Assembly (NCBI GenBank): GCA_002725445.1
Contig: PBPD01000113.1
Span: forward strand, 1 to 11,680
Direction of reading: 5' to 3'
Origin: Rickettsiales bacterium
GTDB lineage: Bacteria > Pseudomonadota > Alphaproteobacteria > Rickettsiales > UBA3002
DNA length: 11,680 bases
The notes under the pieces were generated by a model, which worked only from the letters and a program-made list of their open reading frames with translations, was not told the origin of the DNA and made no database searches. Made by a program: the position numbers and the translations under genes. Of the stretch, positions 1 through 5,758 are shown one piece after another. How positions within the stretch are numbered: position 1 is the first letter of the stretch; each line of letters opens with the position of its first letter.

Positions 1-498
1 AGGCTTCACCAGCACAGGGCACCCCGCCGCAATCGCCGGCACAATCTGGTGAACAATCAAATTCAGCGGATGGTTGAACGCGCTATAGGCCAGCACCGGG
101 CCAATCGGCTCGCGCACCGTGCGCGCCAGCTTGCCCTCGCCCTTGGCGGTGCGCTGCATGGGCACCACCTCGCCTTCCATAAAGGCGGGCGTATGTTCGG
201 CGGTGTAGCGAATGCCGTCAATCGCGCGCTCCACCTCCACCATACTGTCACTAAACGGCTTGCCGCCTTCGCGCGCCATCAGCCGTGCATAATCTTCCTT
301 TTCATCCTCTATGCGGTTTGCTACCTGCAGCAGCAGCGCGCAACGTTCGCGTACACTCAGCGGATGGTTATTGGCCTTATGAAGGTGCGCGGCTTCGTCC
401 AGCGTCGCATCCAGCGCGTCCCAGCTTAATGCCTCCACCTCGCAAATGCGGGTACGGTCATACGGGTTCACCACCTCAATCAACTGCGTATCTGTCAT
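1..498 (-). CDS. Aldehyde dehydrogenase family protein, N-terminal part (cut by window edge)
   Basis: Reading the minus strand from the ATG at 496-498 gives 166 open codons to the window edge. The translation starts MTDTQLIEVVNPYD and ends REPIGPVLAYSAFNHPLN...PAIAAGCPVLVKP. That last stretch is the NAD(P)-binding N-terminal signature of the aldehyde dehydrogenase superfamily (EPxGxVxxxxxxNxP, then PAxAAGxxVxxKP), with the nucleotide-contacting Lys at residue 165. The family oxidises aldehydes to acids with NAD(P)+ in the cytoplasm. The catalytic Cys and Glu lie in the missing C-terminal part, so substrate cannot be assigned. Having His where most members have a Trp or Phe in the PWNFP-type motif (AFNHPLN) suggests a subgroup outside the classical betaine or succinate-semialdehyde enzymes. 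GGGAGAGG two bases before the ATG is a plausible, rather close ribosome-binding site. It is transcribed divergently from the RTX gene. Family call is firm; exact enzyme unknown. Confidence 0.88.
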   Translation of the reverse strand, partial: MTDTQLIEVVNPYDRTRICEVEALSWDALDATLDEAAHLHKANNHPLSVRERCALLLQVANRIEDEKEDYARLMAREGGKPFSDSMVEVERAIDGIRYTAEHTPAFMEGEVVPMQRTAKGEGKLARTVREPIGPVLAYSAFNHPLNLIVHQIVPAIAAGCPVLVKP

Positions 499-627
499 AG
501 CCTCTCCCTTTACTTGTGCGTCACGTCCTGCACACGCCACATTCAACATCCCATTAGCAATGCCGCCAACTTAACGAATTATTAGGGTTCTTGTCATCTA
601 ATCTTCACACACAGCCACTGATTTTTC

Positions 628-665
628 TTGCATAATAAATAAAAATACGTTAACGATTTGTTAAC
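628..665 (+). promoter_or_regulatory. Candidate promoter/operator upstream of the RTX gene
   Basis: The AT-rich part of the divergent 499-725 intergenic region. Two identical palindromic hexamers GTTAAC lie at 649-654 and 660-665, 11 bases apart start to start (about one helical turn), as expected for a site bound by a dimeric regulator or one overlapping a promoter. TTGCAT at 628-633 could be a -35, with TAACGA at 651-656 as a poor -10 at 17 bases. Only the repeat is certain; promoter function is inferred. The rest of the intergenic region shows no further clear signal. Confidence 0.25.
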
Positions 666-725
666 TTTTATTAACCACCGCCACATGCTTGGGAAGGCAT
701 CTGAGCACAGAAAGGCAAAACGAAA

Positions 726-2165
726 ATGGCTACTATCAACGGAACCAACAACAACGACACGCTCATCGGCGGCACAGGTAACGACATCATCACCGCACTG
801 GGCGGCAGCGACCTAGTCTATGGTAACGAAGGCAACGACACGGTTTACGGCAACGATGGCGACGACGTGCTATGGGGCTGGCTGGGTCAGGACTCGTTGG
901 TCGGCGGCAACGGCAACGACATTATTGGCGGTGACGGCGGCAACGATATTCTGAACGGCGAAGGCGGTAACGACACGATTTACGGCGCTGATGGCAACGA
1001 TGTTGCAAATGCCGGCGACGGAAATGACCGCGTAGAAGCCGCAGACGGTAACGACACCGTCTATGGTGGCGCAGGCAACGATTTTATTCACACCTGGACA
1101 GGCAATGATGTAGTACAAGGTGGTACCGGCGCTGACACTATCTTCGGCGGCACTGGCAATGACCAGCTGAACGGCGACGACGGCGACGATTTCATCTCAG
1201 CCGAGATCGGCAACGACGTCATCAATGGTGGCTTCGGTAACGATACTATCTTTGGCGATGAAGGCAACGACACCATCCACGGCAACGACGATAACGATGT
1301 GATCTATGGCTGGACTGGCGATGACATACAGTACGGCGATAACGGCAACGACACGCTGGGCGGCGATGCGGGTAGCGACACGCAATATGGCGGCAACGGC
1401 AACGACTTCATCTATGGTTGGACAGGCCACGACACGCAATATGGCGGCACTGGCGACGATTACATCAAAGGCTGGGAGCATAATGACAGCCAGTTTGGCG
1501 GCACCGGCAATGACAGCATCTTCGGCCAACAGCACGAAGACAGCCAGGAAGGTGGCGATGGCCACGACTCGATGGAAGGCGGCTCGGGCTTCGACACCAT
1601 GCATGGCGGCGAAGGCAACGACTCGATGTGGGGCGATTATAACGACGATCCCCACGGTGATTTCGGCGTCGATGTAGGCGACATTATGAACGGTAACGGC
1701 GGCCATGACCGTATGGTCGGTAACGGCGGCAACGACACCATGACCGGTGGCGACGGCGATGACTGGATTTACGGCGACGCCAAGCGCGATTCCGGCGGTG
1801 TAGACGTAATGTATGGTAATGACGGAATTGACTGTTTCTGGGGACGCGAGGGGAACGATACCGCAACGGGTGGTGCTGACAACGATCTGTTCATCTTCGA
1901 CAATTTCCTCAATAACGGCGATTTCGGCATCGACCACGACACCATCACCGATTTCCAGATTGGTATGGATCTGATCATCTTCGATGGGTTCAACGGCCTC
2001 AGCCACAGCGATCTGAGCTTCTCAGCCGCGGGCGCAGGTAGCACCATCACCATGAGCAATGGCGACACGATCACACTCAGCAGTGTGTCCCTCGCCCAGC
2101 TCAACGCAAATAAGTTCCTCATGTTCGACTTCAACGACACGATCGAACTACCACAGTTCGCATAA
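726..2165 (+). CDS. RTX (glycine/aspartate nonapeptide repeat) protein, probable type I-secreted beta-roll protein
   Basis: 479 residues. From residue 6 to about 385 it is almost entirely GGxGxDxUx calcium-binding repeats; residues 33-302 are 30 nonapeptides in unbroken register. There is no N-terminal enzymatic domain and no Sec signal peptide. Residues 386-479 (DNDLFIFDNF..., then DTITDFQIGMDLIIFDGF, ending NDTIELPQFA) resemble the C-terminal tail of serralysin and haemolysin-type proteins that carries the uncleaved signal for ABC-transporter (type I) secretion. In this family calcium binding outside the cell folds the repeats into a beta-roll. No transporter genes are in the window, so the exporter must be elsewhere. 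Start ATG 726 is supported by AGAAAGG at 709-715, ten bases upstream. It ends before a strong terminator, so it is probably monocistronic. Role could be adhesin, surface layer or matrix protein; the sequence does not decide. One cysteine (370). Repeats 19-27 have an unusual Gln pattern (see findings). Confidence 0.93.
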   Translation: MATINGTNNNDTLIGGTGNDIITALGGSDLVYGNEGNDTVYGNDGDDVLWGWLGQDSLVGGNGNDIIGGDGGNDILNGEGGNDTIYGADGNDVANAGDGNDRVEAADGNDTVYGGAGNDFIHTWTGNDVVQGGTGADTIFGGTGNDQLNGDDGDDFISAEIGNDVINGGFGNDTIFGDEGNDTIHGNDDNDVIYGWTGDDIQYGDNGNDTLGGDAGSDTQYGGNGNDFIYGWTGHDTQYGGTGDDYIKGWEHNDSQFGGTGNDSIFGQQHEDSQEGGDGHDSMEGGSGFDTMHGGEGNDSMWGDYNDDPHGDFGVDVGDIMNGNGGHDRMVGNGGNDTMTGGDGDDWIYGDAKRDSGGVDVMYGNDGIDCFWGREGNDTATGGADNDLFIFDNFLNNGDFGIDHDTITDFQIGMDLIIFDGFNGLSHSDLSFSAAGAGSTITMSNGDTITLSSVSLAQLNANKFLMFDFNDTIELPQFA

Positions 2166-2225
2166 GACGAGCTGCATGATTACCCTGGAAACATGTAAAG
2201 CGTAACCTACACGTTTCCACCCCCC

Positions 2226-2264
2226 GCCCCCGAGCATGCCTTCCCGCTCGGGGGCTCTTTTTTT
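2226..2264 (+). terminator. Rho-independent terminator of the RTX gene
   Basis: Perfect 10-base-pair stem GCCCCCGAGC (2226-2235) with GCTCGGGGGC (2246-2255) around a 10-base loop, followed by TC and a run of Ts to 2264. It lies 60 bases after the RTX stop codon. The T run also lies just upstream of the promoter of the first prepilin gene, isolating that gene from RTX transcription. Confidence 0.93.
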
Positions 2265-2284
2265 GTGCCAACTTCGCCGTCTCG

Positions 2285-2299
2285 TGCTATACTACACCC
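2285..2299 (+). promoter_or_regulatory. Extended -10 promoter of first prepilin gene (leaderless start predicted)
   Basis: TGCTATACT at 2285-2293 matches the extended -10 consensus TGnTATAAT; the -10 hexamer is 2288-2293. Six bases then separate it from the ATG at 2300, which puts the expected +1 on the A of the start codon. No Shine-Dalgarno sequence is possible in so short a leader. No good -35 is visible, which extended -10 promoters tolerate. The same block precedes the paralogue at 3188. Confidence 0.6.
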
Positions 2300-3094
2300 A
2301 TGCGCACACACGGTTTTTCACTAGTAGAACTATCAATAGTTCTCGTCATTCTGGGGCTGCTCACGGGCGGCATTCTGGCAGGCCAAAACCTCATCCGCGC
2401 GGCGGAGCTGCGCGCTGTCAGCACCGAATATAATAAGTGGATATCCGCGGCCAATACCTTCCGCGATAAATATTTTCAACTGCCCGGCGATTTCACCCGC
2501 GCGCATGAATTCTGGGCCAGCGCCGGCGGCAGTGGAGTCATTGGCGACGGGTGCGAAACCGCCAGCGGTTCGACCACTCAAACCTGCAGTGGAGATGGCA
2601 ATGGCCGCTTAAGTCAAGCCACAGGCTCTGGCCAATATGCCGAGATTTTCACCTTCTGGCAGCATTTATCCCTCGCCGGGATGATAGATGGCAGCTACAC
2701 AGGCAAAAACGGCGCAAGCACCTTCAACTACGATACCGTACTCGGGCAGAATGCGCCCCGTTCCAAAATCAACAATGCAGGCTGGGGCATCACCATCGAT
2801 TTCGACGGCGCACCAAGCACTCATTATTTCCCCAATTTATATGACTCACCCATGTCAATTGGTGGCGACGCGCCGGATGAATATGTTCGCCAACCCATCT
2901 TTTTGCCGGAAGAGGCATGGAACATCGACACCAAAATGGATGATGGGCGGCCTGGCACTGGCTTTTTGAACACCACACGCAGCACCAGCCCACTTGGCAC
3001 AGGGTGCGCCACCACCGATGTGCCCGCTACGGCAGAGTATAGCCTCTCTAACAGCGCTGTGGCCTGCCAACTTATTTTCAATACAGGGCTATAG
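2300..3094 (+). CDS. Type IV prepilin-like (pseudopilin) protein
   Basis: 264 residues. MRTHG is a five-residue leader followed by FSLVELSIVLVILGLLTGGILAG: the prepilin peptidase site (Gly5|Phe6), the Glu at +5 and the hydrophobic helix of type IV pilins and pseudopilins. The helix continues amphipathically (NLIRAAELRAVSTEYNKWISAANTFRDKY). The globular part is rich in Gly, Ser, Asn and aromatics, with motifs shared with the downstream paralogue: FRDKYFQLPGDF near residue 55, W/Y-x-H-L...GSYTG, and PEEAWN-x-DTK-x-DDG-x-PGTG near residue 205. Four cysteines suggest disulfides after export. Such proteins are cut and N-methylated by PilD-type peptidase and built into a pilus or pseudopilus; no assembly ATPase, platform or secretin gene is in the window. 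The ATG at 2300 is chosen because it gives the correct short leader and lies next to a matching promoter. Pilus versus type II secretion role is undecided. Confidence 0.85.
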   Translation: MRTHGFSLVELSIVLVILGLLTGGILAGQNLIRAAELRAVSTEYNKWISAANTFRDKYFQLPGDFTRAHEFWASAGGSGVIGDGCETASGSTTQTCSGDGNGRLSQATGSGQYAEIFTFWQHLSLAGMIDGSYTGKNGASTFNYDTVLGQNAPRSKINNAGWGITIDFDGAPSTHYFPNLYDSPMSIGGDAPDEYVRQPIFLPEEAWNIDTKMDDGRPGTGFLNTTRSTSPLGTGCATTDVPATAEYSLSNSAVACQLIFNTGL

Positions 3095-3172
3095 CCCCCT
3101 CCTCACCCGCCACACCGGCCAAGGCCGAATAGGTGCATTCTGGTGTTTTTTATGCCATTTCCGCCTTCTGTG

Positions 3173-3187
3173 TGCTATAATACAACC
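3173..3187 (+). promoter_or_regulatory. Extended -10 promoter of second prepilin gene (leaderless start predicted)
   Basis: TGCTATAAT at 3173-3181 is a perfect extended -10 element (hexamer 3176-3181), then ACAACC and the ATG at 3188. The arrangement is identical to that at 2285-2300, and the similarity extends upstream (T-tract, then TGCCA, then a pyrimidine-rich stretch), so the whole promoter block is duplicated with the gene. There is no Shine-Dalgarno sequence. No clear terminator is seen between the two prepilin genes (3095-3172), so some read-through is possible. Confidence 0.7.
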
Positions 3188-4147
3188 ATGTGGGAAAACG
3201 GTTTTTCACTAGTAGAACTCTCTACACGAGCGAGCGGTCGCGCTGGCGCGGAGCGAGCCGTCAACCAAACATTTGCGAGCGGTCGCGCTGGCGCGGAGCG
3301 AGCCGTCAACCAAACATTTGCGAGCGGTCGCGCTAGCGGTTGCGCATTGCGCAGAGCACATCAAACACATTATGCGGAGCGAGCCGTCAATCAAGGCTTC
3401 AGCCTTGTGGAACTCTCTATCGTACTTGTCATTCTGGGGCTACTTACGGGCGGCATTCTGGCAGGCCAAAACCTCATCCGCGCGGCTGAGCTGCGCTCCA
3501 TCAGCACCCAGATCCAGAATTTCCAATCCGCCACTTACACCTTCCGCGATAAATATTTTCAATTGCCGGGTGACTTTGACCAAGCCGAAGACTTCTGGGG
3601 CACCGCCACCAACTGCCCCGGCACCAACGCACAGCCTTCCACTGGCCTGCCCACTTGCAACGGCGACAATGACGGCATTCTTGAGACCAACAGCGGCAAC
3701 GCGCAGGAGCGCTTCCGCTACTGGCACCATCTGGCCAATGCCGGGCTGCTTGAAGGCAGCTACACAGGCGTTACTGGCCCCGGCGGCGCTGACCATGCCG
3801 TATTCGGCGAGAATGTACCGCGCGGGCGCATTTCCAACACCGGTTGGGCAATCGTAAACTGGGACAATTCGGGCGGCGGCAACAATTTCCATTTCGCTTA
3901 CGATTTCAACAACCATTATGTATTTGGCGGGCAACATGCCTCCAGCGCTCCGGCAGAACAGGTGCTTGTGCCTGAAGAAGCGTGGAATGTTGACACCAAA
4001 ATAGACGATGGCAAACCCGGCACAGGCCGAGTCGTGGGCAATGTTAACAATTGCAGCTTAGCTGCCAACAACACTGACTACACCGCAGGCTACGACCTGC
4101 AGCGCGAATCGCGCGGCTGCATGATGCGCTTTCTCAATATGTATTAA
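3188..4147 (+). CDS. Type IV prepilin-like protein with in-frame repeat insertion in its N-terminus
   Basis: 319 residues from ATG 3188, chosen over the upstream in-frame ATG at 3143 because the promoter -10 and paralogue alignment both point to 3188. It begins MWENGFSLVELS like its neighbour. Residues 15-69 are then an insertion made of repeats (units start ASGRAGAERAVNQ), after which GFSLVELSIVLVILGLLTGGILAG reappears at residue 70 and the pilin fold continues. Only the second motif is followed by the hydrophobic helix, so a functional prepilin would need cleavage after Gly70, a leader of 70 residues instead of 5. The remainder matches the upstream gene: FRDKYFQLPGDF, YWHHL...GSYTG and PEEAWNVDTKIDDGKPGTG. 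The reading frame is intact and the insertion has no stop codons, so it is not an obvious pseudogene, but export and processing of this product are uncertain. It could be a non-functional or altered-function copy. Confidence 0.8.
   Translation: MWENGFSLVELSTRASGRAGAERAVNQTFASGRAGAERAVNQTFASGRASGCALRRAHQTHYAERAVNQGFSLVELSIVLVILGLLTGGILAGQNLIRAAELRSISTQIQNFQSATYTFRDKYFQLPGDFDQAEDFWGTATNCPGTNAQPSTGLPTCNGDNDGILETNSGNAQERFRYWHHLANAGLLEGSYTGVTGPGGADHAVFGENVPRGRISNTGWAIVNWDNSGGGNNFHFAYDFNNHYVFGGQHASSAPAEQVLVPEEAWNVDTKIDDGKPGTGRVVGNVNNCSLAANNTDYTAGYDLQRESRGCMMRFLNMY
3230..3394 (+). repeat. In-frame tandem palindromic repeat array inside the second prepilin gene
   Basis: Three units: 3230-3274 (45 bases), 3275-3319 (45 bases, identical to the first) and 3320-3394 (75 bases). 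The core reads AGCGGTCGCGCTGGCGCGG and then AGCGAGCCGTCAA; CGCG-CTGG-CGCG forms its small dyad. The third unit is a copy interrupted at the dyad centre by 39 bases (3335-3373) that themselves start with a diverged core. All lengths are multiples of three and the array encodes ASGRAGAERAVNQTF-type peptides without stops. The same core occurs four times at 6424-6596. The array is bounded by duplicated pilin sequence (GAACTCTCTA at 3215-3224 and 3410-3419). Confidence 0.92.
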
Positions 4148-4194
4148 ACTATTTCCTGCTGCCTGCCAGCACCGCACCCTATCCGCTTTCCTTA

Positions 4195-4229
4195 TTGCGT
4201 TTTAGTGTGCAGCCTGCTATGCGGCTAGC
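4195..4229 (+). promoter_or_regulatory. Probable promoter of the RimB-RimK fusion gene (leaderless start predicted)
   Basis: TTGCGT (4195-4200), a 17-base spacer, then TATGCG (4218-4223) preceded by TGC (4215-4217) as an extended -10, then six bases GCTAGC and the ATG at 4230. The TGCTAT...N6-ATG spacing equals that of both prepilin genes, and no Shine-Dalgarno sequence is present upstream of 4230. The -10 hexamer is weaker than in the pilins, so this call is less sure. Confidence 0.5.
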
Positions 4230-5630
4230 ATGGAAAATGAAAAGATTATCATCGGCAAAGAAGAATGGTGCAGCCTGCCCGATATCGGCCTGCCTGCGAT
4301 TAAAGCACGTGTAGACTCAGGCGCCAAAACCTCGGCGCTGCACGCGTTCAACATACGCACCTACACCGCACGTGGTGGCGAATGGGTCAAATTCGACATC
4401 CACCCCATCCAAAAGAATAATAGCCTCTCCATCCCCTGCAAAGCCAAGCTGGTAGAGCAGCGCGCGGTCAAGTCGTCGTCCGGGCATATGGAAACCCGCC
4501 CCGTCATCGAAACCACGCTGAAAATGGGCGGCCAGAAATTCACCATCCAGCTCACCCTCACCAACCGCGACTCGATGGGCTATCGCATGTTGCTGGGGCG
4601 CGAGGCCATGCAGGGCCGCATGATGGTCGATCCCGACATTTCTTTCTCGCAGCGCAAGCTCACCAACGCCGAAGCGACGGGCTTATATAAAGCATCCGAA
4701 CCTGCGCCCGACGGGTTGCGCATTGCGGTGCTGGCCTCCAACAAAGAGCTTTACTCCAACCGCCGCCTGATGGAAGCAGGCAAGCAGCGCGGCCACGACA
4801 TGCGCTTCATCAACATCCAGCATTGCTATATGAACGTGTCGTCGGAAGAGCCGGAAATTCACTATCGTGGGGGCGAAACGCTCGAGCATTTCGACGCTGT
4901 CATCCCGCGCATCAAACCATCGCTCACCTTCTACGGTAATGCGGTGCTTCGCCAGTTCGAGGTGATGGGCGCCTACTGCCTCAACTCGTCTGTCTCCATT
5001 GCCCGCAGCCGCGACAAATTGCGCAGCCTGCAAACCCTCATCACCAAGGGCATTCCTATGCCGACCACGGGCTTTGCCCATTCGCCGGTCGACACCAAAG
5101 AGCTCATCAAAATGGTGGGCGGTGCGCCGCTGGTGGTGAAATTGCTGGAAGGCACGCAAGGCATGGGCGTGGTGCTGGCTGAGACGGCCAAAGCCGCCGA
5201 GTCGGTTATCAACGCCTTCAAATCCGTTAAAGCCGACATTCTGGTGCAGGAATTCATCAAAGAAGCCGAAGGCCGCGACCTGCGTTTATTCGTGATAGAC
5301 GATAAGGTCGTCGGCTCGATCGAACGGGTGGCCGCCAAAGGCGAATTCCGCGCTAATTTGCACCGTGGGGGCAGCGCCAACACCATCAAAATCTCGCCTT
5401 ACGAGCGCAAAATCGCCGTGCAGGCCGCCAAAACCATGGGGCTGAAGGTCGCAGGGGTGGATCTTATTCGCTCTGGCACCGGGCCGAAAGTGCTGGAAAT
5501 CAACTCCTCACCGGGGCTGGAAGGCATCGAAAGCATCACCGGCAAAGACATTGCCGCCCTCATGATCGACACGATCGAACGCGAGGTAAAACGCAAGCGC
5601 CGCAGCAAAAAAGTGGCACAAGTCGCGTAG
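4230..5630 (+). CDS. Fusion of retropepsin-like (RimB/COG4067) domain with RimK-type ATP-grasp glutamate ligase
   Basis: 466 residues, two domains. Residues 5-147 match the 'ATP-dependent zinc protease' family (retropepsin-like fold): VDSGAKTSALHA at 28-39 holds the D-S/T-G motif with Asp29, and MLLGREAM at 120-127 is the conserved C-terminal signature. Residues 163-455 are RimK-like: LRIAVLASN opens the pre-ATP-grasp domain, VVKLLEGTQGMGVVL (302-316) is the ATP-binding lysine and glycine loop, then VQEFI (339-343), EGRDLRLFV (347-355), NLHRGG (376-381), GVDLI (409-413) and VLEINSSPGLEG (421-432), with the Glu and Asn that bind Mg2+. In E. coli RimK adds glutamates to the C-terminus of ribosomal protein S6 and a separate RimB-type protein modulates it; here both are one polypeptide. 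The tail (KRKRRSKK) is strongly basic, fitting RNA or ribosome contact. Acceptor unproven; RimK relatives also ligate Glu to other peptides. Confidence 0.9.
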   Translation: MENEKIIIGKEEWCSLPDIGLPAIKARVDSGAKTSALHAFNIRTYTARGGEWVKFDIHPIQKNNSLSIPCKAKLVEQRAVKSSSGHMETRPVIETTLKMGGQKFTIQLTLTNRDSMGYRMLLGREAMQGRMMVDPDISFSQRKLTNAEATGLYKASEPAPDGLRIAVLASNKELYSNRRLMEAGKQRGHDMRFINIQHCYMNVSSEEPEIHYRGGETLEHFDAVIPRIKPSLTFYGNAVLRQFEVMGAYCLNSSVSIARSRDKLRSLQTLITKGIPMPTTGFAHSPVDTKELIKMVGGAPLVVKLLEGTQGMGVVLAETAKAAESVINAFKSVKADILVQEFIKEAEGRDLRLFVIDDKVVGSIERVAAKGEFRANLHRGGSANTIKISPYERKIAVQAAKTMGLKVAGVDLIRSGTGPKVLEINSSPGLEGIESITGKDIAALMIDTIEREVKRKRRSKKVAQVA

Positions 5631-5758
5631 CGTCAAATATCTGCATATCAATAACTTAACTACCTCATCCACAGATGATGGCTTTCCTCTATCATCGCCT
5701 TTGGCTTTCTGTTATACCTAATAAAAATAATAAATAATCTCGGTACGTCGGAGAGCAT

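Noticed and set aside
1197..2006. A 269-codon open frame antisense to the RTX gene
   Set aside because: It arises from the repetitive GGC AAC GAC codons of the RTX repeats, whose complement lacks stops. The product is a monotone Val/Ala/Ile repeat with no start signals.
3095..3160. Terminator between the two prepilin genes
   Set aside because: Only weak pairings (for example GAAT/ATTC around 3127-3140) precede the T run; the T run is better explained as part of the duplicated promoter block.
3143..3187. Upstream in-frame ATG at 3143 as start of the second prepilin gene
   Set aside because: It would place the perfect extended -10 inside the coding region and add 15 residues absent from the paralogue, whose start aligns with 3188.
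3188..4147. Calling the second prepilin gene a pseudogene
   Set aside because: The frame is intact across the insertion, the downstream pilin domain is well kept, and the insertion length is a multiple of three. Function is uncertain but no disabling mutation is seen.
4683..5159. 158-codon antisense frame in the RimK fusion
   Set aside because: It is a shadow of a gene whose ATP-grasp motifs are clearly in the plus-strand frame.
5672..5700. Terminator after the RimK fusion gene (GATGAT...ATCATC)
   Set aside because: The stem is only six base pairs with a long loop and is not followed by a T run.
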